A model generated the notes under the pieces. The model made no database searches. It had not been told where the DNA came from and saw nothing but the letters and a program-made list of their open reading frames with translations. A stretch of DNA of 61,726 nt, taken from positions 1-61,726 of the IMG/VR virus record IMGVR_UViG_3300046028_004204. One strand, 5' to 3'. This DNA is from a virus. Below, in pieces: positions 34,500 to 41,798 of this stretch (position 1 is the stretch's first letter; every line of letters starts with the position of its first letter). The position numbers and the translations under genes are program-made.

Positions 34500-34775
34500 T
34501 TACGCTGCCAGTGCTTTTACACGCACATACACAATTCCGCCATCCCTGCCGTGTACTGCACTTTTTGTAACTTTTACACTGTTTGCAAAGCCTGCTAAAA
34601 ATACAGCGTCTGCTACACGCTTTTGCAATGCTTGCATGTATGCTGTGTCTTGTCCGTAATTTACTGCACACGCAAGCAAACGCATGTTTTCGTCTGCACA
34701 CTTGTCCGTGTAAATTTTATTTACATTAAGTGTACTGCGCAAAATTGTACGCATTTGTAATGTAGTTGCTAACAT
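34500..34775 (-). CDS. hypothetical early protein
   Basis: 91 residues (starts MLATTLQMRTILRSTLNVNK). Contains a central Cys/Ala-rich helix and GRDGGIVYVRVKALAA end. No domain recognised. Own promoter at 34802-34830. Confidence 0.58.
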   Translation of the reverse strand: MLATTLQMRTILRSTLNVNKIYTDKCADENMRLLACAVNYGQDTAYMQALQKRVADAVFLAGFANSVKVTKSAVHGRDGGIVYVRVKALAA

Positions 34776-34801
34776 GTCTGCTCCTTTGTTGCTAAGTGTT
34801 A

Positions 34802-34830
34802 ATTATAGCGCAAACAAGCCAAACTGTCAA
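34802..34830 (-). promoter_or_regulatory. early sigma70 promoter
   Basis: TTGACA-17-TATAAT perfect consensus before 34775; a TTGCAT-TTTGG sequence sits immediately upstream of the -35. Confidence 0.88.
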
Positions 34831-34838
34831 CCAAAATG

Positions 34839-34860
34839 CAAAAAGCCCTTACGGGCCTTA
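34839..34860 (-). terminator. intrinsic terminator after 34864-35202
   Basis: On the minus strand AAGGCCC-GTAA-GGGCTTT pairs as a 7-bp stem (one G-T) followed by a T-run, just after the stop. Confidence 0.75.
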
Positions 34861-34863
34861 GGG

Positions 34864-35202
34864 TTATGCGTTCTGCATAAATGTGTTTATAAAGCACTCT
34901 CCCACATCGCACGACACATAAGTGTCCCCCTGCATCCCTTGCTCGCTGTAGCTTACATCGCTAGCGTCAAAGCCCAGCTGTGTAAGCAAAGCGCAAAGCT
35001 CTGCTTCAAACAAGCTGTCTGTGTATATGAGACCGTCTTTGTTGACATCCCATGTGTTTGTGTTAAAATACACGCGGAGCTCTCCGAAGTCCAGCTCGTC
35101 GTTAGTGTACGCTAACACAAGTCTAGTGACCTCAACGGCCGTTTGCTTGCGGCTCCAGTAGCCGTCGCCTGCTGTGTGTAGCGTTGCATTTACTTTGTAC
35201 AT
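34864..35202 (-). CDS. hypothetical early protein
   Basis: 112 residues (MYKVNATLHTAGDGYWSRKQ start). Mixed alpha/beta, acidic second half (DASDVSYSEQGMQGDTYVSCDVGECF). No domain recognised. Own hairpin-promoter at 35229-35257 and terminator at 34839-34860, so an independent transcription unit. Confidence 0.58.
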   Translation of the reverse strand: MYKVNATLHTAGDGYWSRKQTAVEVTRLVLAYTNDELDFGELRVYFNTNTWDVNKDGLIYTDSLFEAELCALLTQLGFDASDVSYSEQGMQGDTYVSCDVGECFINTFMQNA

Positions 35203-35228
35203 GAGTTCTCCTTTGTTGCTATGTGTTT

Positions 35229-35257
35229 ATTATAGCACACACTTGTCCAAAATGCAA
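35229..35257 (-). promoter_or_regulatory. early promoter embedded in an 11-bp perfect inverted repeat
   Basis: TTGCAT-17-TATAAT. GCACACACTTG (35235-35245) and CAAGTGTGTGC (35255-35265) are exact inverted copies spanning the spacer and -35. Confidence 0.78.
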
Positions 35258-35282
35258 GTGTGTGCGTTAATAACCCTACAGT

Positions 35283-35534
35283 TTACTCTACAAATACAAT
35301 TTGTGTTGTACGCAAGTTTTGTTGTGCAATAGCCACAGTGCGTTGCACTTCGTTTTGCAAATCTTCTGCAAGTAAGTCCCCGCTAACATAGTTGCATTTT
35401 GCTTGTACAGGAAACTTATATTTGTAGTTAGTGCCTACTAACTCTTTGTGTACGTTAAATGCAATTTGCACTTTGTATGCGTTAATTTTTTTGTTGTAAA
35501 CTAGCTTTGCGTATGCTATGCACTGTGTAAACAT
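35283..35534 (-). CDS. hypothetical early protein
   Basis: 83 residues from ATG 35534, preceded by AAAGGAGCTAAA; the upstream in-frame extension runs into the promoter. MFTQCIAYAKLVYNKKINAY start; basic. Own promoter at 35562-35590. Unknown function. Confidence 0.58.
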   Translation of the reverse strand: MFTQCIAYAKLVYNKKINAYKVQIAFNVHKELVGTNYKYKFPVQAKCNYVSGDLLAEDLQNEVQRTVAIAQQNLRTTQIVFVE

Positions 35535-35561
35535 TTTAGCTCCTTTTGTGTGTATGTGTTT

Positions 35562-35590
35562 ATTATAACGCATACCGTCCAAAATGTCAA
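35562..35590 (-). promoter_or_regulatory. early sigma70 promoter
   Basis: TTGACA-17-TATAAT perfect consensus before 35534. Confidence 0.88.
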
Positions 35591-35609
35591 CCAAAATGCA
35601 AGAGACCCT

Positions 35610-36002
35610 TTATGTTGTAGGGTTTTCCTTGATTAGCATGGCGCCATCAGCTTCTGCTATCACCAGTGTGACATTGGCTACCTTTTGGCTGATCATTGCG
35701 ATCAACTCGTCTCTGGTCTTGCCCTGTGCTAGGAACAGGCCACTGTCTTTACGATAGGCAAACATGAATTCACCGTGTTGTTCAACCTTGATCTCAAGTT
35801 TGGGGAACTCATCGGCGCGGCCTTCTTCTAGATCGATCTCCTTCTGGAGGTCCTTCATGACTGCTTCCAGCTTCTCGGGAGTGACTCCGGCCCTGCGAAA
35901 GATATCAGGGATCAAGGTCTTGTGCAGGGCATCAGCAACCTTATAGCCCACAATCGCACCCAGGATGCAGCCTAACACAAAGGCCAGTAGATCAAATTCC
36001 AT
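35610..36002 (-). CDS. membrane-anchored hypothetical protein
   Basis: 130 residues. One N-terminal glycine-zipper-like helix (LLAFVLGCILGAIVGYKVAD) then a soluble domain with GVTPEKLEAVMKDLQKEIDL and a beta-rich C-terminus (FMFAYRKDSGLFLAQG). Coupled to 36002-36229 by a TAATG junction. Confidence 0.6.
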   Translation of the reverse strand: MEFDLLAFVLGCILGAIVGYKVADALHKTLIPDIFRRAGVTPEKLEAVMKDLQKEIDLEEGRADEFPKLEIKVEQHGEFMFAYRKDSGLFLAQGKTRDELIAMISQKVANVTLVIAEADGAMLIKENPTT

Positions 36003-36229
36003 TATTTCTTCCTTCTGCGAGAGACTTGAAACTCTCGATCGATATAGTACTGAATCAGGCTGCGTTGCATCAAGGTAACCAGATCACCATTGTCTTCTGG
36101 CACTATGAATCGTACAGGACAGGTGCCCCAGGTATGATTCATTTGGAACTCAGCAAAGAATCGACGATGATCCTTGTTGGTTGGATCGAAGGCCACCAAA
36201 GGCCTGCAATAGTATTCTAGTCTGCTCAT
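36002..36229 (-). CDS. hypothetical early protein
   Basis: 75 residues from ATG 36229 (MSRLEYYCRPLVAFDPTNKD start), with a very basic tail (VSRRRKK). A longer frame to 36292 lacks a good start. Unknown function; a GTAAATAA-like element lies upstream. Confidence 0.55.
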   Translation of the reverse strand: MSRLEYYCRPLVAFDPTNKDHRRFFAEFQMNHTWGTCPVRFIVPEDNGDLVTLMQRSLIQYYIDREFQVSRRRKK

Positions 36230-36237
36230 ATGTTTAT

Positions 36238-36528
36238 TTACGCGAATTCCGGTTCGTTGATCTTGGTCAGCATGTTGGCCGGCACTCGCCATGCACCCTG
36301 TATGGTCTTGACTGTGACATACTTGATGGCGATCTTAGTGACTACACCTGTCACATTGCGGCCAGTCTTGCTGGATGTAAAGTTGACATTATCTCCGATG
36401 GTCAAGCTTCGTTTGGTCTGTTGAACCAGTTGGGCTCGGTTCCACTTGACTGCATCGATCATGCTACGAAGTTCGATGTCTGTCCAAGCACCGAACATGA
36501 TTGCTGAGTTGACTTGTTTGATATCCAT
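36238..36528 (-). CDS. conserved phage protein with KOW/SH3-like domain
   Basis: 96 residues from ATG 36528 (AAGGAG just upstream). An N-terminal helical hairpin is followed by a small beta barrel pattern SLTIGDNVNFTSSKTGRNVTGVVTKIAIKYVTV, resembling KOW or SH3-like nucleic-acid or ribosome-binding modules. Seen widely in marine myoviruses as I recall; role unknown. Confidence 0.62.
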   Translation of the reverse strand: MDIKQVNSAIMFGAWTDIELRSMIDAVKWNRAQLVQQTKRSLTIGDNVNFTSSKTGRNVTGVVTKIAIKYVTVKTIQGAWRVPANMLTKINEPEFA

Positions 36529-36553
36529 GGAGTTCTCCTTAGTTGATGTATGT

Positions 36554-36582
36554 ATTATAGCACCGATCGCCAACCTTGTCAA
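36554..36582 (-). promoter_or_regulatory. early sigma70 promoter
   Basis: TTGACA-17-TATAAT perfect consensus, directly after the terminator of the upstream gene. Confidence 0.88.
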
Positions 36583-36613
36583 CCAAAAAAAACCCTAGTA
36601 CCGATGTACTAGG
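36583..36613 (-). terminator. strong intrinsic terminator after 36648-36950
   Basis: CCCTAGTAC-atcg-GTACTAGGG (9-bp stem) followed by eight T on the minus strand. Confidence 0.88.
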
Positions 36614-36630
36614 GTGTTAAAGTTACCGTA

Positions 36631-36645
36631 CCGGGAGCGAATCGG
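36631..36645. repeat. 15-bp 3'-UTR repeat CCGGGAGCGAATCGG, copy 1
   Basis: Lies just after the stop of 36648-36950 and is identical to 43819-43833 after the stop of 43855-44133. In copy 1 it is the loop region of a GTTACCG/CGGTAAC hairpin. Confidence 0.7.
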
Positions 36646-36647
36646 AT

Positions 36648-36950
36648 TTACGCGGTAACTGTCTCTGCCTTCTTGGCAGTAGCTTTAACAGCCTGGGGGG
36701 CTGGATTTTTCTTTTCAGCGTAGGCAATGGCAGCTTCGATAGCAGCATCACCTTGACCGAATCCAACACTCTTGAGATGTTGAACCGCTTCGGCCTTGGT
36801 CATTTCAACTGGTAGTTCAACCAGCTCGACTCCGGTGTGGCCATTCTTGGCCAGGATCTTGATACGCATGGTATCGTTAGCGAAACGAAGCTTGGTCTTG
36901 CCTTCGAGGGTTGATACGCCTGCAACCGCAAATTTCTTATCTGTACTCAT
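36648..36950 (-). CDS. conserved T4-like marine phage protein, Ala-rich tail
   Basis: 100 residues from ATG 36950 (MSTDKKFAVAGVSTLEGKTK start). I recognise the N-terminal half as a common uncharacterised marine-myovirus protein; the tail (VKATAKKAETVTA) is Lys/Ala-rich. Leader contains a 6-bp hairpin (ATGCTG/CAGCAT), ribosome-binding site AAGGAAACTTTAAA, and the 3' UTR carries the 15-bp repeat plus a strong terminator. Probably abundant. Confidence 0.68.
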   Translation of the reverse strand: MSTDKKFAVAGVSTLEGKTKLRFANDTMRIKILAKNGHTGVELVELPVEMTKAEAVQHLKSVGFGQGDAAIEAAIAYAEKKNPAPQAVKATAKKAETVTA

Positions 36951-37007
36951 TTTAAAGTTTCCTTCTGTGTGTGTTTGAAAATTTATGCTGTTCTTCAGCA
37001 TGTTATT

Positions 37008-37036
37008 AGTGTAACATCGTTTTGGAATGGAGTCAA
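37008..37036 (-). promoter_or_regulatory. early promoter with long structured leader
   Basis: TTGACT-17-TACACT, weaker than its neighbours; ~58-nt leader with an ATGCTG/CAGCAT hairpin before 36950. Confidence 0.72.
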
Positions 37037-37040
37037 CCAT

Positions 37041-37220
37041 TCATTTTACCAAATTGACCTGGATAGTCACTGCCTCCTTTTCATCAAGAGCTGCCACGAA
37101 GTCTTCACCCATCAAGAGCTCTTGCAGAGTCAAATCGATCATGTTCTCGGCTGCAACCAAGTCGGGTGTACCTTCTCCGGCACACTCTACAGTGAACATA
37201 AAGGTGTAGATGCGGCTCAT
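37041..37220 (-). CDS. 59-residue hypothetical protein
   Basis: A short gene starting MSRIYTFMFTVECAGEGTPD, coupled to the upstream YubB-like gene by ATGA and ending in VTIQVNLVK. Alpha/beta pattern with acidic centre. Third gene of the operon from the promoter at 38099-38127. Confidence 0.6.
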   Translation of the reverse strand: MSRIYTFMFTVECAGEGTPDLVAAENMIDLTLQELLMGEDFVAALDEKEAVTIQVNLVK

Positions 37221-37846
37221 AATGCAATCAAAGCCTTCTTCTGCTCAGCACCGTCCTTGATCCATTCGGTGAGTTCTTCCTCTTCGTTCTCTGCTTCGTA
37301 TTCAGCCATTGATTCTGAGATACCAAACATGTCGTCCAGCTCATCACCGATAGCGGCTCGAATGGTATTGGAGTTCTCACCACTGTATTCGTAGTAGTCA
37401 TCACAGCCATTCTCCCACTTGCCCACAAAGCCCATACCGGGTTCGTAGTAGTAAAGGGTCACTTCGAAGCCTTGCTCAACCAAAGCCTCGCAGACTTGAG
37501 TAGGTGGGCTCCAGGCACTTTCAAACGGTGCGGAGAAGCTCAAGCCATCCTCTTCGATCTCTGCGGTATCGCCGTTGCCGCCGATCTCCCACTTGGTGCC
37601 CCAATTGGCCACATTGAAGTCATACCAGTTGGCATAACCATACTTCTCTAGATTGGCCGCACTCTTGGCCTCTAGTTCAGCCTGCTCTGCGCCGTCACCC
37701 AGGCGTCCTGAAGTGATGTTGAGTTCTTCTGGCATAGGCACTACCGTACCGCAGAACTCACCGTTGTCGAATGCATCAGCCAATCGCTTGATTGCCACAG
37801 GGTCGGTGCCACGCACCGTGATATGATTTGAACACCAATTAGGCAT
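37217..37846 (-). CDS. YubB ferredoxin-like (Api92/DUF1281-type) protein
   Basis: 209 residues. Starts MPNWCSNHITVRG, the hallmark of the Api92/YubB family found on phages and plasmids; NWYDFNVANWGTKWE, FESAWSPPTQ and YYEPGMGFVGKWENG complete the pattern. C-terminus acidic. Biochemical role unknown. Coupled to the downstream 59-residue gene. Confidence 0.82.
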   Translation of the reverse strand: MPNWCSNHITVRGTDPVAIKRLADAFDNGEFCGTVVPMPEELNITSGRLGDGAEQAELEAKSAANLEKYGYANWYDFNVANWGTKWEIGGNGDTAEIEEDGLSFSAPFESAWSPPTQVCEALVEQGFEVTLYYYEPGMGFVGKWENGCDDYYEYSGENSNTIRAAIGDELDDMFGISESMAEYEAENEEEELTEWIKDGAEQKKALIAL

Positions 37847-37858
37847 AATTGCTCCTTG

Positions 37859-38068
37859 TTAGTCTGTAAAAAAGCGGTTCATCAACGATTGATTGATCAT
37901 GTCCATTTCGGACTGCTCAACATAGAAGTCTGTCTTGGGATCCCAGTACTGACCTTCTTTGTTGCAATAATACAACACCCTACCTGAGAAGTTGAACGGA
38001 CCTTCTAGTCCTTTTCGGGGACCATACTTCTCACGCATGTTATCGAATTCAAATGTCTTGTAGCCCAT
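37859..38068 (-). CDS. small hypothetical early protein
   Basis: 69 residues (MGYKTFEFDNMREKYGPRKG start). Aromatic-rich. First gene after the promoter at 38099-38127. Unknown function. Confidence 0.58.
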   Translation of the reverse strand: MGYKTFEFDNMREKYGPRKGLEGPFNFSGRVLYYCNKEGQYWDPKTDFYVEQSEMDMINQSLMNRFFTD

Positions 38069-38098
38069 CGCTCGCTCCTTGTTGCTGTCTATGTGTTT

Positions 38099-38127
38099 AT
38101 TATAGCACCAATCTGCCTACCTGTCAA
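38099..38127 (-). promoter_or_regulatory. early sigma70 promoter
   Basis: TTGACA-17-TATAAT perfect consensus. The TGA stop of gene 38124-38321 lies in the -35 hexamer. Confidence 0.88.
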
Positions 38128-38321
38128 CCAAAAGCGAACTCTTTGACCCAATCAAATTTAGTGCTTGCTGGAACCCACTTGAACTCAGACTTCTTGCGAT
38201 CAGTCTTTTCAAAGTCCATGCACACCATGACCCAACCACGCTCAGAGCTGAAGCCCACGGTGTCAGCGACCCGAACCACTTCAACTACCCTGCCGTCTGT
38301 CATCTTTGCTACTTTGATCAT
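38124..38321 (-). CDS. small hypothetical early protein
   Basis: 65 residues, beta-rich start (MIKVAKMTDGRVVEVVRVAD) suggesting a small barrel. Own promoter at 38345-38373; its stop codon is part of the next promoter. Unknown function. Confidence 0.58.
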   Translation of the reverse strand: MIKVAKMTDGRVVEVVRVADTVGFSSERGWVMVCMDFEKTDRKKSEFKWVPASTKFDWVKEFAFG

Positions 38322-38344
38322 CTTGTGCTCCTTACTATAACTCT

Positions 38345-38373
38345 AGTATAGCACCGATCATCCAAATGGTCAA
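38345..38373 (-). promoter_or_regulatory. early sigma70 promoter
   Basis: TTGACC-17-TATACT before 38321; the -35 overlaps the 3' end of the upstream gene (38370). Confidence 0.8.
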
Positions 38374-38606
38374 CCAATTTGTGTGTTGCAGAACTGCCAC
38401 ATCTTGTAGGCATCCCCTTTAAGACCCATCAAGATCCCTTCGTAGTCTCTGTAGGAACAGCAGGCCCATGTGCTTTGAGGACGATAAACCCAACCATCGT
38501 GTTCCCGCTCGGTGTTGTGTTGAGTAACAATGCGGCGAGCAGTTGCTGCCTTCTTGTAATACTTCTCCATCCACCCGCTCTTGGTGTCGTAGACTACCCA
38601 TCCCAT
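38370..38606 (-). CDS. small hypothetical early protein
   Basis: 78 residues: MGWVVYDTKSGWMEKYYKKA, with ATARRIVTQHN, resembling N-terminal modules of small phage proteins acting on uncharacterised targets; two adjacent cysteines (WACCSYRDYEG). Its ATG abuts a TAA reached by the alternative frame of the SWIM gene. Confidence 0.58.
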   Translation of the reverse strand: MGWVVYDTKSGWMEKYYKKAATARRIVTQHNTEREHDGWVYRPQSTWACCSYRDYEGILMGLKGDAYKMWQFCNTQIG

Positions 38607-38628
38607 TTACTTCCCCGATATCATTCGT

Positions 38629-38949
38629 TCAACCATGTTGGCCCACGTGTTTGCAGGCACCTCGGAAAGTGAACCCTGGACAGGTACAGGTTTTTTCTTC
38701 TGGGTCGATTGTGTATTCATTTCCGTTACTTCCTTTTACCTTGATTAGATTAGATTGCGCCTTGACCTTAAACGGATTAGGAGTTACAGTTGCGAACTTC
38801 CTGCCTCGCTTGTCAAACCCTTTAATAGGATTCTTAAAATAGAATGGTTCAGTTTCTCCACTCTTTATATACGATACCAGTTTGTTTCCATCCAGTAGGT
38901 ATATGTGCGGGGGGAACTGCCCCCCAGTTGTTTCCTGGAGGGCTTCCAT
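38629..38949 (-). CDS. SWIM zinc-finger protein, probably frameshifted at its end
   Basis: 106 residues from ATG 38949 (ATGA overlap upstream). The C-terminal SWIM finger reads KTCTCPGFTFRGACKHV (C-x-C-x8-C-x-H), a DNA- or protein-binding module. In frame zero it ends GQHG soon after. Removing one G of the GGG after CAC-GTG gives ANMVERMISGK and a TAA (38607-38609) abutting the next ATG, a more natural end. Either an indel or a programmed shift. Confidence 0.7.
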   Translation of the reverse strand: MEALQETTGGQFPPHIYLLDGNKLVSYIKSGETEPFYFKNPIKGFDKRGRKFATVTPNPFKVKAQSNLIKVKGSNGNEYTIDPEEKTCTCPGFTFRGACKHVGQHG

Positions 38950-39302
38950 CAATCCAACCTGCTTCCTGCGTAGACCTTGTCCAAGCCCAACTTGGTCTTG
39001 ATCACTTCTGCGTAGGCCTCAGCACCTGCTTCCAGAACGCTGACACTCTGCACACCTGCTTGGCTTGGATTCCAAAGTTGGAGACTGCCTGTGTAGGATT
39101 TGCGGAAGCCAGCGGCCTGCAACCACTTGCCCAACTTGCTGTTCGAGCGCACACCGTAGACATCCACCCAAGCAAAGCCACAAGCATCACGATCGCCATG
39201 CTTCTGCAGGAATGCCTTAGCGGCTGTACGGGCCTGCATGCCAGCTTCGTTGGTTGCGTCCTGTACTGCCTGCTCTGTGATTACCGTTGCGATTGCATTC
39301 AT
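38949..39302 (-). CDS. hypothetical early protein
   Basis: 117 residues from ATG 39302 with CAGGAG upstream. Helical N-terminus (MNAIATVITEQAVQDATNEA), KHGDRDACGFAWVDVYGVRSNSKLG core. This type is common in phages and annotated hypothetical. Coupled to the SWIM gene. Confidence 0.62.
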   Translation of the reverse strand: MNAIATVITEQAVQDATNEAGMQARTAAKAFLQKHGDRDACGFAWVDVYGVRSNSKLGKWLQAAGFRKSYTGSLQLWNPSQAGVQSVSVLEAGAEAYAEVIKTKLGLDKVYAGSRLD

Positions 39303-39333
39303 TTTCAGCTCCTGTTTGCGTTGTTGATGTCTA

Positions 39334-39362
39334 ATTATAACCCCAAACTGCCAAAGTGTCAA
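39334..39362 (-). promoter_or_regulatory. early sigma70 promoter
   Basis: TTGACA-17-TATAAT perfect consensus before 39302. Confidence 0.88.
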
Positions 39363-39381
39363 CCGAATGGATAAAGACCCT

Positions 39382-39561
39382 TCAACTGTTCAGGGTATTG
39401 TAGGGATCGTACTCTTGTGGCGCATCTGCCACACCCATTTCCTCTAGTGCGCCTAGCACCAACTCGATAGGGCACTCCAGCATGATTGCGATCACCTTGG
39501 CGCTGTGGCCTTCGATGTACAGTTGCTCGATGTCGTATGATAGTTCTGCCATTTTGCTCAT
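39382..39561 (-). CDS. 59-residue conserved phage protein
   Basis: A short gene (MSKMAELSYDIEQLYIEGHS start) with a helix-turn-helix-like run AKVIAIMLECPIELVLGALEEMG. Such short proteins recur in T4-like marine phages. Coupled to 39558-39782 by ATGA; the stop codon lies in the loop of an ACCCT...AGGGT hairpin. Confidence 0.62.
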   Translation of the reverse strand: MSKMAELSYDIEQLYIEGHSAKVIAIMLECPIELVLGALEEMGVADAPQEYDPYNTLNS

Positions 39562-39782
39562 TGTGTTTCCTTTTGTGTGTGTTGTTTAATCATCAAGTAT
39601 AAGGGATCTATAATCTCTTCGTGCTCTAGTTCAAAGTCTCTTGTGGCCCAGTCCACCCACTCTTCGGTGAACACTTCCACTTCACTGTTCTGTAGCATCT
39701 CACGAGCCTTCTCTTCACTCTCGCACTCTACCACATAGACTTCTGCGACAATAGCATTGCGCCAGAAGGTGAACCTTTTCAT
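39558..39782 (-). CDS. small hypothetical early protein
   Basis: 74 residues, acidic, alpha/beta (VYVVECESEEKAREMLQNSE). TAATG junction with the upstream gene and ATGA with the downstream one. Unknown function. Confidence 0.6.
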   Translation of the reverse strand: MKRFTFWRNAIVAEVYVVECESEEKAREMLQNSEVEVFTEEWVDWATRDFELEHEEIIDPLYLMIKQHTQKETQ

Positions 39783-40075
39783 TATACTACATCAACAAAG
39801 ATGTTACGACCGTAGACATTGTCTACTACGAATCCTGGACTGCAAGGGCAAGAGCAACCTGCAAATTGGCTCCACTTGGCACGAGGCATGATCTTGCCAT
39901 CGTTCCAGCCCAGTTGCTCGAACAGCTTAGGAAGCATCTTGCGATATTCGTTATAAGGACGGCTCTTGCGATTCATTAGGTTCTCCATCACTGTCTCGCT
40001 GGACGGATGGAAGTAGATACGAGTCTTAACATAACGACCGTGTTGCTCGCCTACTGTGACTTTAGAAATTTCCAT
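39782..40075 (-). CDS. hypothetical early protein
   Basis: 97 residues. Contains CSCPCSPGFVV, a compact cysteine cluster that might bind metal, and basic central region (NRKSRPYNEYRKMLPKLFEQ). First gene of the operon from promoter 40105-40133. Confidence 0.6.
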   Translation of the reverse strand: MEISKVTVGEQHGRYVKTRIYFHPSSETVMENLMNRKSRPYNEYRKMLPKLFEQLGWNDGKIMPRAKWSQFAGCSCPCSPGFVVDNVYGRNIFVDVV

Positions 40076-40104
40076 ATCGCGCTCCTTTTTGTGTCTGTGT
40101 ACGT

Positions 40105-40133
40105 ATTATAGCAGCTTATACCCAATCTGTCAA
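40105..40133 (-). promoter_or_regulatory. early sigma70 promoter overlapping a coding 3' end
   Basis: TTGACA-17-TATAAT perfect consensus; the -35 is formed by the Leu-Thr codons (TTG ACA) near the end of gene 40116-40370. Confidence 0.88.
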
Positions 40134-40370
40134 CTGGTAGTCTGCAATAACCCTATTCTCTGTGTGGTCATATGTTAGGAACACTTTGGTGCTGTCAGTG
40201 CCGCCCTTGACCTGGAACACAACCGTATAGGCAAACTGTCCGCCATTGGTGATGCCCAAGAAGCGCGAGCTAGTGAACTCCGGACCCGTGTAGCCTGCAT
40301 CCATAGCCGCACGAGTTAGAGCAGGCGCTGTGAATGTAGTGAGGATTTTGAGTGTGTCTGCTGTGATCAT
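40116..40370 (-). CDS. small hypothetical early protein
   Basis: 84 residues from ATG 40370 (better Shine-Dalgarno spacing than ATG 40373). Beta-rich (GGQFAYTVVFQVKGGTDSTKVFLTYDHT). The last codons encode the next promoter. Unknown function. Confidence 0.6.
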   Translation of the reverse strand: MITADTLKILTTFTAPALTRAAMDAGYTGPEFTSSRFLGITNGGQFAYTVVFQVKGGTDSTKVFLTYDHTENRVIADYQLTDWV

Positions 40371-40392
40371 CATTGCTCCTTAGTATGTGTCT

Positions 40393-40421
40393 ATTATACA
40401 ACAGATCGGACGACCTGTCAA
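40393..40421 (-). promoter_or_regulatory. early sigma70 promoter
   Basis: TTGACA-17-TATAAT perfect consensus, immediately after the terminator at 40424-40457. Confidence 0.88.
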
Positions 40422-40423
40422 CC

Positions 40424-40457
40424 AAAAAAAAGTAACCCTAGGGCAAGTAGGGTTACT
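40424..40457 (-). terminator. strong intrinsic terminator after VWA gene
   Basis: AGTAACCCTA (40431-40440) and TAGGGTTACT (40448-40457) form a perfect 10-bp stem, followed by a T-run on the minus strand. Confidence 0.9.
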
Positions 40458-40471
40458 ATGTACGCACGTAA

Positions 40472-40483
40472 GCAGCGGGGCCT
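40472..40483 (+). repeat. GCAGCGGGGCCT repeat, copy 1
   Basis: Lies in the 3' UTR of the VWA gene; identical 12-mers occur at 48717, 49039 and 49254, all in the same orientation. Confidence 0.6.
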
Positions 40484-40516
40484 GTTGCTAAAAAGCCACA
40501 GCCCCTGGCACTTCCG

Positions 40517-41740
40517 TTATGCCGCTTCTTTCTCGTAGATCACAGTCTGACCAAAGGGTGCTTCTGCTTCTGTATTGCCTTTGACAATAAAGATTGTGTC
40601 GCAGTAGTCCTCATCGCCCCAACCACCACAGGGGTAGCCGTCTGTGAACATGATGAACTTCTTGGGCTGGATGCCCTGTTCCTTCATGAACTCCCAGTTG
40701 GCTTCAAAGTCAGTACCGCCACCACCTTCGGGCTCATACTCAAACAGCTCTTCCGAATTGTCTTGTGTGAACTCTTGGTGATTGTAAATTGCAGTATCAA
40801 AGCACCACAGATTGATCTTGAAGTCCTCGTACTGATCAACAATGCCTTTGACTTCGCTAAGGAATACAGTTGCATCCTCTTGTCCAATGCTTCCGCTCAT
40901 GTCAATGCTAATACCAATGTCAATGGTAGTTGCTTCTTTCATGCCCGGCAGGATTGCACCTGAGTGCATACTCTTACGGTTAGGACGAGTGAACGAATAG
41001 TCGTTGCGGATGATGCTTTGGATCTCTTGACGCACAAGGTCACGCCAGCTAATCTTAGGCTCAGTCATGTCCTTGATCATACGCTGGATGCCTGCGGGCA
41101 CCTTACCAGCACCTGCCGCCGCGGCACTCTGGATCATAGCCTCTTTGATCTCATCACGGATCTGTTGGGCTTCTTCTTTAGTCATGCCAGGCATACCCTT
41201 GCCCTGCTTGTCACCGCCTTCACCCTCTTTGCCAGGACCTGAACCATCTTCGTTGATGTGCTCGTCCAACAAGTCGCCCAATTGCTTGAGCAAGTCTGGC
41301 ATTGAAATCTTCTCAGCCTTTTCGTACAAGAGATCATAGATCTCTTCCCAAGCCAAGCCGCGATACTTTGGATCATAGCAGATCTTAACTTCAGTGATCT
41401 TCTCACCAATGCGTTCGTCTACAAGGATCTGATTGACAGCGTAGTCTTGTGCAATGTTAGACAGCTGACGATCGCGTGAACCTACGCGACCAAAGTGATC
41501 AAACACGCAATGGCAAATCTCGTGTCCAAAGAGGAACTCCAGCTTCTTGACACTGAGCTTCTGCACGAACTTGGTATTGTAGTAGAAATTGCGACCGTTA
41601 GTTGCGGCAGTCGGGCACCACTCGTCTGCTTCAATCAGTTGCATACGGGTTGCCATGTTGCCGAAGAAAGGTGCTTTGAGCAACAGGCCTACACGGGCTG
41701 TTGTCAGTTTGTCGATGATTGCTGGATCTGTCTTTGCCAT
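40517..41740 (-). CDS. VWA-domain/metallopeptidase-like protein (MoxR partner)
   Basis: 407 residues. N-terminal part contains LEFLFGHEICHCVFDH, an HExxH-type site as in DUF2201 proteins; a Gly/Lys/Glu-rich linker follows; C-terminal VWA domain has the MIDAS motif GISIDMSGSIG (D-x-S-x-S) and later FTDGYPC. VWA proteins work with MoxR AAA+ ATPases, one of which is encoded next upstream (41889). Own promoter and terminator. Confidence 0.85.
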   Translation of the reverse strand: MAKTDPAIIDKLTTARVGLLLKAPFFGNMATRMQLIEADEWCPTAATNGRNFYYNTKFVQKLSVKKLEFLFGHEICHCVFDHFGRVGSRDRQLSNIAQDYAVNQILVDERIGEKITEVKICYDPKYRGLAWEEIYDLLYEKAEKISMPDLLKQLGDLLDEHINEDGSGPGKEGEGGDKQGKGMPGMTKEEAQQIRDEIKEAMIQSAAAAGAGKVPAGIQRMIKDMTEPKISWRDLVRQEIQSIIRNDYSFTRPNRKSMHSGAILPGMKEATTIDIGISIDMSGSIGQEDATVFLSEVKGIVDQYEDFKINLWCFDTAIYNHQEFTQDNSEELFEYEPEGGGGTDFEANWEFMKEQGIQPKKFIMFTDGYPCGGWGDEDYCDTIFIVKGNTEAEAPFGQTVIYEKEAA

Positions 41741-41765
41741 TACTCGCTCTCCTTAGTATGTGTTT

Positions 41766-41794
41766 ATTATAGCACCAATCCGGGGTCTTGTCAA
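41766..41794 (-). promoter_or_regulatory. early sigma70 promoter for VWA gene
   Basis: TTGACA-17-TATAAT perfect consensus before 41740. Confidence 0.88.
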
Positions 41795-41798
41795 CCGA

